This document shows positions 24,701 through 33,686 of a stretch of DNA of 64,000 nucleotides, in pieces. Numbering within the stretch: position 1 is the stretch's first letter; each line of letters begins with the position of its first letter. Location of the stretch: NCBI RefSeq assembly GCF_016086655.4, contig NC_052137.2, positions 22,669,041-22,733,040 on the forward strand, written 5' to 3'. The notes below the pieces were generated by a model, which searched no databases, had not been told where the DNA came from, and worked only from the letters and a program-made list of their open reading frames with translations. The stretch is from Lepeophtheirus salmonis. Its lineage: Eukaryota > Arthropoda > Copepoda > Siphonostomatoida > Caligidae. The position numbers and the translations under genes were made by a program.

Positions 24701-27700
24701 TATGTGGTGCGTCAAAATTATACAAAATTAAGAAAAGGAGAAAATCCCAATTTATTTATTTTCTTCATATAAATTTACAATCCAATACTTCATAAACATA
24801 TTTGAGTCAATTAAAGACTTAGTATTCAAGTTTGTAGGATGAATTAATATAGCCTATAGTTTTACCTAAACGTTTATTTGATTAAGTAAACTTTTATTAG
24901 CACTGACATGGCCTTTTAAATATTTTCGATCAATTTCTTATTATTTTATCGTGAAGATCAATTTTAGCTAATACAAGTGTCATTTGCTATTTTTGTCGAG
25001 AAATACAACTGTAATCCGCACTCAATTTTGTAAAAAAAAATCATTTTGGCTTACTTTTTTGTTGATATATGTAGACTTGTTCCGTACCTAGACACATTGC
25101 AGAATACATAATAAAGGTTTGTCTAGGATTGATGCTAGAAGTCTTGTTATAATTATATTTAATCCCCTTGGCTCGAACAACATCTTGACATTTGAGAAAA
25201 TGTATGAACATAATAAAAATAAAAATAATACTGATTTTCGGGGGACAGATATAAGGGGGCTTACTCTATACCAAAAACTCAAAAGTTGCTTTTTGGAGCT
25301 AAAGGAGACTGGATAGGGGTTGAATTATAAATCAAAAAGTAAACAGCGTCTTAAAAAATAACTATATGAATAATGGCAACGTTTCTAAATTTATTCAAAA
25401 TCAAAAAAGGTGTAGGAAAAAAATATGTCTTTTTTTTTTAAATCATAAGTTAAATTTGTATGTAAAAAGAGCCCTCTTCAGTAAGGTAATTTGGCTCTTC
25501 AAGTTTGCTTAGGCTGCCAAACTTTCCTTCTACATATATTCATTTTTAAGTGGAATACTATGACATTAATAGGATTAATAATTGATCAATTACTAGTGGT
25601 TGTACCCGACATTGCACGGAGTAATTAGGTGTCGGCTAAACGACAAATTTTGCTTTAATAATATGGAACAGGGGTATTCAATTAAAATTCAAAGAAAATT
25701 TCCGAAAGCAGAGGACTGGATCATCATAATGTTATAAAATTACGTTATGACTCAGTGCTATATTCATTAATGTCGCCTAGTATGTATGTATGTAGCCAAC
25801 AACTGATTGTTAAATCAAACAAGGAAAGAACAATTCAACAATATTTAATTTCAGTTCTCACATTGTACAAGAGGGATTATAAATAATATCACTTAACTGC
25901 TGTCGGCTATTCCCTGACTTTTTACCTCACGAACTGACTCAAGTTGTTTACCAGAATTCACAGATTGACGGAAATTATAAACAACGATTGTAATTGATAT
26001 GTGAGTTTCCTGGACTGCTCACCTACTGAGTTCTGATCTGACATCCTTTGTTTTGCGACGTACTTTGTTTTACGTGATGAAGGCCATGCCTAACAGCTGA
26101 CATCTGTCTCTGCTAGCCTTAGCATGTTAGTGCCGATCACACTCGGTCATCACACAAGCAGAACTCTAATTACATTTTTTCTGTCTTGTTTTAGCGGTTA
26201 CACTTTTTGATACAATCCACGTCTATATATAGGGGATTACGGTTATAGTTCCAAGTCCAGATAGGATGTACTCTGTGTCCGTATCCAGACCGCAGTCCAT
26301 CAATTAGTTACCTCTGTTATGGAAGATAATTCCCCAAGAAATTATAAGTGTTTGTCACTGTGTTTTTCATCAGCACACTCGCACAAAACTACTCAATACC
26401 TATATCAATTTGTATAACGTGTTCTCTCCTCAAGAATAAAAGAAATAATAATAAGATTTGAAAAAAAATGTATGATGAGATGAGCGATGAGTGCTTTAGT
26501 CTACAGAGTGTCCACTGATAAAAACCAATAAAACAGTACAAACCCCTAGTTTATTTTTATATACCAGCGTTTAAATATTATTCAAATCTTAATATATACT
26601 AAAAATTCATATGAATTATGATATACATAAGGGGTAAATATAAAAAAAAAGCACAAACAGTCCAACATATTCGATGCCACATGCACACTCCTGCAATATT
26701 TCATTAATAAGTCTACATTGTTACGTCTTAGACCAAAAATATGTATATAATATACCCCAGAAAACACTATACATAGTGTACCCAGTATGTACGCTCAATG
26801 CTACATGCAAAACACCTGAGAGATTTCATCAAAATGACTACATTGTTATTGCACTGTATAGAATGCACCCCGTTACTATTTTTCATATATTCATACAGAC
26901 AAACTTTGCTTAATTAATATAGATGTGAACACAATTTATAAATAATATAAAAATGAATCACAAGATTATATCTTTCTTTTTAATCTATTGTCATTCAAAT
27001 TATTTCAATATTTTTTAATAGGAAGAATGGTGAGCTCCATTACAGTGTTTGTCCAAAATGTTTTTTCCCTTCGTGTGGAAATAAAGAGTGCATATCAGAG
27101 ACTTCTGTTCATAGCAAATACGAATGCTCCATTTTTGCGGCTACTGGTTTCAAGCCCAAGTTCAAGGATTTTGAGTCACCGCATTTTATTTATAATGTCA
27201 TCACTATTTTAAGACTCATATTGGAGATGCAAAGAAATGAGGATAATCGAATTCTAGGTTGAAATTCTCATGATTTTATATGTACCTTTTCTAATTTTAT
27301 TGATTTCCTTTAAGTCAATCAGCTTATGACCCATCATGATCAAAGAGTCAACAAATTTCCAGAAGTAGAAATCGGAATAAAAAGAATAACTAGCTTTCTG
27401 ATGGATGATCTTAATATCCCAAATGTGAATGGAGATGACGTAATACAAGCCTTTGGTGTAATGAAAACGAATGCAATGACTTTTGGAGATGGGAATGGAA
27501 GGGGGCTCTATCCCATTGGATCTATCATTTCTCACTCTTGTGTCTCCAATTTAGAACCCCTGACTGAGCCAATGGAATGTCTGGTTCTTCGTTCAAAAAT
27601 AAGTATCAAGAAAGGAACTGAATTGACGATACGATACATGTCCTTTTGGAGTCATAGAACTCAGTTGAAGGATTCTCTTAATAACCAATGGTTTTTTAAT

Positions 27701-28333
27701 TGCGAATGTGAACGCTGTCAGGTATTTATGCACTTCATATTAAACAATCAAAGTCTCAAAAAATAGTATTTAAAGTAAAAATGGTTTTAATTATAGGATC
27801 CTTCCGACATGAAAACGATGCTTTCGAGTGAATTGTGCTCAAAATGTAAACAAAAGAGTTATTTGAAGCCAATAAATCCATTGAATTTGAACACTGATTG
27901 GCAATGTGATTTTTGTCAAGAAGTTCGTACAAAGAAACAAGTATGTGATCTATTGGCAGAATTTCCGGAACCAGAAAGTTTCACATCAATTGATGAGATA
28001 ATATTTTTTATTAAGAAGTCGGAAAAAGTGTTTCATGCTCATCATTTCATTCCATTGAATTACAAATACGCTTTTGCAAAGTGGGTCACTCTCAAAGGAT
28101 TGGAGAAAATTGAATGTATAAAATTAGCATTAAAATACTATGACGTCATTCTTGGAGTTACAGAATCACTTGATCCTGGAACTACTAAAGACAAAAATCG
28201 AATTCTTTTGGAGGCAGCTAGACTGAAGATAAAAATATTAAATCATTTGAGATCACAGGGAAAAATTAATAATGAAATATACGAAAGACAGCATAAAATA
28301 ATAATGGCGGCAGGGTTAAGAAGTAAAAATTAA
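21724..28333 (+). CDS. SET and MYND domain protein (SmydA/SMYD type), 4 exons, 486 aa
   Basis: Exons 21724-22004, 27022-27257, 27315-27721 and 27797-28333 join in frame through GT-AG introns (donors gtaagt, gttgaa, gtattt; acceptors aatag, ttaag, tatag). Residues 4-32 form an N-terminal zinc finger (C4, C7, C15, C18, C24, H31). SET-N follows at about 50-75 (GRILVASRDIKPEEVV). A MYND finger interrupts the SET domain, with C82, C85, C104, C107, C112, C117, H124 and C129. The SET core is at about 216-290, with GRGLYP and SHSCVSN (245-251) where active members have NHSCxPN, and TIRY with Y280. The post-SET part is CECERC (302-307) followed by DPSD. Cys pairs follow at 322/325 and 345/348. Family members are lysine methyltransferases or chromatin and developmental regulators, acting in nucleus and cytoplasm. 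The Asn-to-Ser change in the cofactor-binding motif may reduce activity. The start is the first ATG in frame. A possible 5' acceptor (catttgcag) lies 30 bp upstream. Confidence 0.9.
22206..22559 (+). pseudogene. Tc1-like transposase N-terminal region (117 codons)
   Basis: Begins MDAKIKEVACRTNITNILSV, with a later RGVKKRLEAGDNIGEKVTKV, resembling the paired helix-turn-helix start of Tc1-like transposases with a basic linker. The later stretch has 12 consecutive A (a KKKKK run), then MAVRAPVVTREGN and LLQRRFLDHMD, where the family has a conserved RAPLLTE...R...LL pattern. The frame then ends with TAA, and no DDE catalytic core follows in the remaining 1.1 kb. It encodes at most a truncated DNA-binding protein. 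It is intronic, and expression as a separate protein is unlikely. Confidence 0.7.
22797..23043 (+). mobile_element. hAT-like short element R7, nested copy
   Basis: The left end 'tccgcaggggtgggctggag' and the right end 'cctgcggacgggcctg' are inverted counterparts of the family ends, and the interior is T/A-run rich. It sits within the Tc1-like element of intron 1, so it inserted later than that element. Confidence 0.7.
23286..23570. mobile_element. MITE with core TIR tttaaagcgttaaagtaaag
   Basis: The left 20-mer 'ttaaagcgttaaagtaaagt' (from about 23292) recurs exactly as its reverse complement, except for the outermost base, near 23546-23565. Both sides also carry 'cctcac' and 'gcgc' next to the repeats. 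It is about 285 bp long with no coding content, and is nested in the right half of the Tc1-like element of intron 1. Confidence 0.7.
23687..25849. other. Remainder of intron 1, mostly unremarkable
   Basis: AT-rich intronic sequence. At 25598-25640 it holds 'actagtggttgtacccgaca' plus 'ttgcacgg', which resembles 'actagcaatatacccggcgt' plus 'tgtatggg' at 43226-43260. This looks like a common transposon end motif (ACTAG...ACCCG.C.TTGC.CGG) but I cannot assign the family. No exon between 22004 and 27022 is needed to keep the reading frame. Confidence 0.5.
25850..26460 (+). repeat. Possible solo LTR or promoter-bearing repeat in intron 1
   Basis: A locally GC-richer block of about 600 bp contains a TATA-like 'tctatatatagggg' at 26222-26235 and, about 200 bp on, AATAAA at 26434-26439. 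That order is typical of LTRs. Exact TG...CA ends and a target duplication could not be fixed, and no internal gag/pol sequence flanks it. An independent promoter or an old repeat is the alternative. Confidence 0.3.
26670..26872 (+). repeat. Repeat R5, two tandem units
   Basis: Two units of about 120 bp each read roughly 'atgccacatgcacactcctg' then 'atttcattaataagtctaca' then 'ttgtta', and 'atgctacatgcaaaacacct' then 'atttcatcaaaatgactaca' then 'ttgttatt'. Related single copies lie at 19495-19562 (- strand) and 48775-48870. Family unknown. Confidence 0.55.
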
Positions 28334-28372
28334 AAGAAATAATGAATAATCATAACAATCTACTTTTTTATT

Positions 28373-28378
28373 AATAAA
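28373..28378 (+). terminator. Polyadenylation signal AATAAA of the SET/MYND gene
   Basis: AATAAA lies 40 bp after the stop codon (TAA at 28331-28333), in the usual position for 3' end formation. Confidence 0.7.
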
Positions 28379-28637
28379 GTTGCATTTATTAATGATCTGC
28401 TTATCATTTTAACATTATTGGTTACATAAACTCTTTCCAATTATTTAATTATATTTTGTACTTATGAATATTTAATTAACACTAAAAACAGAGTTCTGAT
28501 ATTCATTGAACACATTGACTAAAACTCATAGGTAACTGATAAGTATACAGCGTTTTCACCAAGGTGACTATATATTTCATATAAGGTGTGTCGATAAGAG
28601 ATTTATTTGCTTTTGTTTACTGGCTATTTTGATGGCT

Positions 28638-28830
28638 CTAAGGTAACTATATATAATGGGTGTCAATAAGAAACTTGCAACGCAGTCTTGTTGACGTTAA
28701 CAGACAACTTTTTTATGACATCACAACTGAACTTGGAGCTGTTGTGATGTCATAGAAAAGTTATCTGTTAACGTCAAAAAGACTGCGTTGCAAGTTTCTT
28801 ATCGACACCCATTATATATAGTTACCTTAG
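28638..28830. mobile_element. Foldback MITE: 90 bp arms, 13 bp loop
   Basis: Bases 28638-28727 and 28741-28830 are reverse complements with only 4 mismatches, separated by a 13 base loop. The arm begins 'ctaaggtaactatatataat'. A partial related piece lies just upstream at about 28556-28600 ('aaggtgactatatatttcat', then 'gtgtcgataag'). If transcribed it would form a long, nearly perfect hairpin. It lies between the 3' ends of two convergent genes, 305 bp after the SET/MYND stop. Confidence 0.9.
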
Positions 28831-29690
28831 TTTTCACTGACGTCATAAATTACATCATAATTGAAGGAAACTTCATCTTGTGGGCTCTAAGTTGATATTT
28901 TTACTAAATAAAATAGACAAATTTCCAAAAAATCTAGATGAAACTTCAAAATTAAAATAAGACTTAACATTTTGCATTGAATATTAGTTGATGCAAATAA
29001 TAAACACTAATATTTGAATTATTCCAAAGTAATATGCACTAAAAATCCCTAAAAATGACTAAATTTATTCAATTTTTTTTATCGATTGGGGATGAGAAAG
29101 GTAGGATAATTACAGAAGAATATATTATTCTTTCATCTGTAATATATATTTTTTATCTACAATATAAAAATAAGATTGTAGTAACATATATCTGATGGAT
29201 TTTACTATTGTCAGATATATTATAAAACTAGACAAAAGAGGAATAAAATTTTTATAGACAGTAAGGATTGAATCCTTTTATTTGTTAATCCCATTTTGAC
29301 ATCCAATGGTTCTCTATTTCCCTTAATATTAAGGGAAAAAAATGTTTTCATTGTTATAAAACTTGGTTGTTTACGCCCCAAAATGGACGACATCAAAATT
29401 GTGACCTATAAAAATTTCGGTACCCTTTCAATTATCTATTATAATTATAATATGCTCCTAAAAAACTAGAACTATACATACCTCCTTGATGAATATTATC
29501 TTTTTTACTACAAAATATACTAACTTGTGTCAACGGAAAATTTTATAACTTCTACTCTTCAAAACCTCTTGTACAACTTAATAGTAGTCAAATCGTTATG
29601 AATTAATTATCATATTATACATACAGCATATAATATATATATATTTATATAATTGAAACAATTGGTATATTGCATATTATTAGACATTTT
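28831..29690. other. Intergenic, nothing recognised
   Basis: AT-rich sequence between the two convergent genes. No open frame or repeat was recognised. Confidence 0.5.
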
Positions 29691-29692
29691 CT

Positions 29693-29698
29693 TTAATA
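29693..29698 (-). terminator. Candidate polyadenylation signal ATTAAA of the Mab-21 gene
   Basis: On the - strand ATTAAA lies about 30 bp downstream of the stop codon (29729-29727). It is a common variant hexamer in a plausible position, and no AATAAA lies nearby. Confidence 0.45.
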
Positions 29699-29726
29699 CT
29701 GACAATGTTAATGTATATCTGTTAAA

Positions 29727-31938
29727 CTAATGAGCAAGTAGAGAATTATCACTTGAGAGATTATGGTGCCAAAAATGATAATGACTTGTTCGACGGGATT
29801 TTAATTTTAATGTCTCTAAATTAACAATAATACTATTCAATTCAGGCATGTTAATATCCAAATCTTGTTCTTCAGTTAGTCGAATCAAATTTTCTATGGA
29901 GAAAATGTATGAAAAATAAAGATCTGAATCTTTTAATCGATATGAAGCAGTAGCCATTTTCAAAAAATGTATCATAAGTTCGTATAGAAATTGTGTGAAT
30001 GAATGTTTATCGTAGGGTTGAGTGCTGCAATTTTAAAGTAGAGGTTAGTGATTTGACATCAGAAAGTAGTATACGATTACATGCGAATGAACTTACCCTT
30101 TTAGGATTGATTCTATATGTTGCATATTTATTTTCGGAAAGTGTGCGTTTGATGATAGATATTCTAGTTTTGGCAAGACTTGAAGAATTGTTCCAAGATA
30201 GTCTTCTGTGATTTTATTTACGGTGGAATAAATGGAATGGATAACACTACTTGAAAAATGACCAATCAAATTCCAATTTGGTAGCAAATAATGAGGAAAA
30301 AAACTCTTTTTTAAATATGATTGAAGAATTTGAAATATGTGATAAACAGTTTTTCCAAGGTTTTCATCAAACCATACCGGACCAGCAGGATTTTTTTCCA
30401 CAAGATCAAACAAGATGTGCCTATCATACATTTACAATTATTTTTAAGTAAAAAAAAAAAAAAATTGAAGATTAGTCTTACTTAAAATGGTTTTCGTTCA
30501 AAGGCTTCAATGTTGTTTGAAAATTCTTAAAGATTGATATCCCAAAGAGATACGCTCTTATTTGATTTCTTGATAGAGTTTTAAACAAAACTTCGAATAG
30601 CTCAGTCGTTTCAATTTGCCACTCCAAATCATCTCTTTTATTCCGAGGGAATGGAGTTAAATTAAAATTCATTGTGACAGTATAGTCCTTGTCTCTTTGT
30701 GAAGGCCATTCATATGTATGTCCTGTTTTTGTGGATAAGGTATGTTCCTTTCGGAGCCAGGGTTGAAGTTCTTTCTGAAGACCATATGGAACATTGATGA
30801 CTGGTGTAAAGGATTCAAACTTCCTGAAGGATCCCTTGATAATTTGTGTACTGTAAATTATGCCGTAGTTTTCAATAAAAGAAATAGTTTCATGTGCATT
30901 CGAGGATACAGTTGCCCTTAAGCTCTCAGATTTGTAAGCAAGTCTGGATTTTTTCGGAGAGAGTAGCCATTCACCATCTAATTTATCATCAATCTTATCA
31001 GGATCCTGAATGGAGTGAGAACGATGTTGTCTAAAACATTTTTTAAATCCTATGTTATTGGCAGCTGTATCTAAATCCACATGAATTTTTAAGTTATCCT
31101 CGCTATTTGCTTCACTTTGAACAGTTTGAACAGAATCGGAGCGGTCTTTGAAGATAGTTGTGGATATGATATTGCAATATCCTGAATTGTAAATGGTTTA
31201 ATATATGGATTGTGTGTAATTGACATAGACATGTCTTTCAGACTCACCTATATTTTTCTTCCTTCCGTGATAAACTAAAACGCGGGTCAAATTATCATTA
31301 TCACCATCAATGTTGGTAGGGAAGTTGTCGTAAACGGTACCAACTTTTCTAGCATCGATATCATTCAAGACAACATTATATTTAATCGAAGAGAGAGACT
31401 CTAATTCACTATCTGGTTCACTTCTAAATCCTATATATTGATTCAGAACAGAAACATAGGCATCAGATATGATGACATGTTGATTAATATCTCTGAGTTT
31501 CTTGTCTAATTCATATTTTCTATTTTCTTCAAATTTTTGAATATCCCTTGGCACTCTAAAAAATTAGAATCATAAAAAAATCCTATAATTTAATTCTTTT
31601 ATATAAAGAATGGATAGTCACTTTATGACTTACATATTAATCTCGGGAAAAAATCGAAAGGAATGAAACAATAAATTCGCGATGAGAAACTCTTGGTTGT
31701 TTGTATAGTTTTCCTTTAATAGCTTATAGTTATAATCCTGTATAAATTTTGCAGCAGGAGTCCAGTCCATATCATTTTCTTTAAATTCAGAGTCTTCTTC
31801 GTCATTAATAACAATTTTAGGTATCACGAAATCTTGTTGATCAAAGTTATGATCGGATGAGGATTTCGATGACAACTTGCTTTTGTAGTCCAAATATTTT
31901 GAATTCCAGTCAATTTCCTTGTTACTGGCATTACCCAT
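29727..31938 (-). CDS. Mab-21 domain-containing protein, 5 exons, 644 aa
   Basis: Exons on the - strand are 31938-31634, 31555-31248, 31181-30482, 30420-30097 and 30024-29727. All join in frame by GT-AG introns of 61-78 bp (donors gtaagt, gtgagt, gtaaga, gtaagt). The ATG at 31938 has context aaagATGG. An upstream in-frame GTG codon is not a start. Residues 391-398 (EWQIETTE), followed by a Q-R-Y-L-type helix, match the Mab-21 EWRLSFSxAE segment. Residues 438-490, with KHILFDLVEKNP, W454, ENLG and HYLLPNWNLIG, match the conserved C-terminal helices. The family shares the cGAS-like nucleotidyltransferase fold and includes MAB21L proteins, mitochondrial MiD49/51 and cGAS-like innate sensors. Around 329-338 (TPVINVPYG), where active members have VDLVP, the catalytic Asp is not seen, so a non-enzymatic role is likely. 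The N-terminus MGNASNK could be myristoylated. The first 100 residues are polar and Ser/Asp-rich. The subgroup is uncertain. Confidence 0.7.
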
Positions 31939-31968
31939 CTTTGAATAGAAGGTAGGTAGATGTGTCAC

Positions 31969-32331
31969 TCTCAGTGTTCAAAAACACAATAAACTAAATA
32001 TGCTGTAAATTAATTTTATCGACCTCCTTTGTTTGATAAGATATATTTATTCATATAACTGACTCGAACGTAAAAAATTAATTTTATCATGACATAATCA
32101 AGTATTAGATATAAGTTATAAATATGCAAAGATAAATCCATGCATACATTTTTTTTAAATATCCGTATACTGTAGGTTCACTAGTAACCCAAAAATTTAC
32201 AAAAAAATTCTAACAATTTTGAATTAAAATCTAACTTTAATTTGGTAAATACTCTAATGTGTAAATGTAGTTATCAAATATGCAAAAATGATTTAATTAG
32301 GACGACAATAACGTTCATTTAGTCGTTCATA
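31969..32331. other. Upstream region of the Mab-21 gene
   Basis: AT-rich, and expected to hold the promoter and 5' UTR of the - strand gene, but I see no clear TATA box or initiator. Confidence 0.4.
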
Positions 32332-32420
32332 CGAGGGTCGTTTGAAAAGTCCGTGCAAATTCCGAGAAATGGTACTACTGGCGTATGTCGAGGTTGTGTT
32401 TAGTTAGTAGCAGTACCATA
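32332..32420 (+). mobile_element. Mariner-type element end (cgagggtcgtttgaaaagt)
   Basis: The sequence 'cgagggtcgtttgaaaagtc' followed by 'cgtgcaaattccgag' resembles the ends of arthropod mariner elements (CGAGGGTCGTTCGAAAAGT). No transposase or matching right end follows before the THAP remnant, so this is a fragment. Confidence 0.5.
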
Positions 32421-32511
32421 GGATAGGCTGGGATCTAATTCCCAGACCTAGTGTATAAAATAGAAGTGATTATTTATTAATAACTAATAAGACTAATTTT
32501 TCTGTGAAAAA

Positions 32512-32800
32512 ATGCCTGCTTGAACTGCTTTTGGATGTCGGAATAATCATATTCCAAGTATCGATATATCGTTTTTTTGTTTTCCAAAAAATGTACACCA
32601 AAATAATGCTTGGTTACGTGTTCTAAGAGGAAAGACCTACGAACCGAAAGACTCGCATGTTTTATGTTCTGTTCTCTTCAAAGAGGAAGTTATTTTTATT
32701 CAATAAATCGAAAACGGAGGAATCTAAGAACTGGTGCAATCCCCAGCAAATTTTCCAATTCTAAAGAAGCAAAACCAAGAAAAACACTTAATTCCATGAG
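32512..32800 (+). pseudogene. THAP-domain zinc finger, broken
   Basis: From the ATG at 32512 the reading is MPA, stop (TGA), TAFGCRNN, then SIDISFFCFPKN, NNAWLRVLRGK and DSHVLCSVLF. After a frameshift it continues YFYSINRKRRNLRTGAIPS. This follows the THAP order MPxxC...C, FFxFP, W, CSxHF, AVP (here AIP). Defects are a TGA where the first Cys is expected, His to Leu in the CSxHF motif, and one frameshift. THAP domains bind DNA in P-element-like transposases and in host proteins such as THAP1. It lies directly against the outer end of the left palindrome arm, which cuts the second reading frame. Confidence 0.75.
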
Positions 32801-33229
32801 ATCACATAATCAATTGCTGTTAAATATAAGAACTCTTATGGAAAACATTTATTAATCATCTTTATTAGTGTGGATACCCAAATCTTCATGGGGGTAATAT
32901 TCCAATATGTTTTTTTTAGGATGATTAAGACTAACTAAGTTTCAAAATTGCAAGTCTACAGAAATTAAGAGGTCACTTATAATTTTTTATCACATAATCA
33001 CTTAGGACTCAACAATTCACAAAATCTATTTATACAGATTGTAGCAAAATATAATATGTATTGCAGACAAGAATATCAAGAAAAAAGGGGGCATATTCAA
33101 TGAGAGTCTAAAATTGACTTTTACTTTTTTTCTAAGGGATTTCTGCATTATATACATTAAAAAAACCTGAAGGATTCTTAACAATGAAATATTTTTCTTA
33201 AAATAAGAGACTAAAAAAAAAAAAGTCGA

Positions 33230-33510
33230 CTTTGGAAGGAATAGGATTCAAGAGATTCATCGGATCTCACCTTAAGAGTCGAGATCCCTTGAAGTGAGTA
33301 TCAGAAGGCGTGTGAATTGAATATTCCGAGGAACGGGAAGGATGGATGGATGCAGATTGTTCTGGTGGAGAGATCAATTGGAATGACCATGAATAAAATG
33401 TCCTTCCATGCAGATCCGACTCCTCACTTCTCTCTCCTGCCTCCTTCTGCTGTAAGTCCCCCTTTATATATTCTCAAGACAAAAGTTAAAAGGCGAAAAC
33501 GTCACTAGAA
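33230..33510 (+). other. GC-richer exon-like block in left arm
   Basis: A block of about 280 bp, far richer in GC than its neighbours, carries a 63-codon frame (33317-33508; a TTG-initiated frame, with internal Met codons MTMNKMSF). Its first part, MNIPRNGKDGWMQIVLVERS to HFSLLPPSA, is followed exactly by a consensus donor 'gtaagt' after CTGCT at 33451. Another donor-like 'gtgagtatc' lies near 33294. The right arm keeps the frame (41146-41337) with two residue changes (Val to Glu, Lys to Asn). It could be a coding exon of a duplicated gene, or a GC-rich transposon end. No second exon was identified, and the family is not recognised. Confidence 0.3.
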
Positions 33511-33583
33511 CCCATAAATTTACCTAGCAATGATTCGATATGATATTGATTTTGAACTAGTTGTTCTATTCAAATAATCTGTT

Positions 33584-33619
33584 GTCTCTATATAGTCCGA
33601 AAACGGACTATATGGAGAC
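33584..33619. repeat. Small hairpin in left arm
   Basis: Sixteen-base stems (one mismatch) around a 4-base AAAA loop: 'gtctctatatagtccg' pairs with 'cggactatatggagac'. The right arm has the same hairpin near 41036-41071 with an extra mismatch. Confidence 0.7.
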
Positions 33620-33649
33620 AAAAAAAATATAGATATAAAACTGACTACA

Positions 33650-33686
33650 TATAGTCCCTCTCTCCAAAAAGTGCGGGAACCACTGA
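33650..33686 (-). mobile_element. hAT-like end in left arm (cagtggttcccgcac)
   Basis: On the - strand the sequence begins 'cagtggttcccgcacttttt' and continues 'ggagagagggactatatg', resembling hAT termini that open CAGTGGTTCCCAA. The same end lies on the + strand at 40969 in the right arm. The partner end inside the arm was not recognised. Confidence 0.45.

Noticed and set aside
31939..31968. Ten extra N-terminal residues for the Mab-21 protein
   Set aside because: The upstream codon is GTG, not ATG. The ATG at 31938 has a better context and gives the MGNASNK start.
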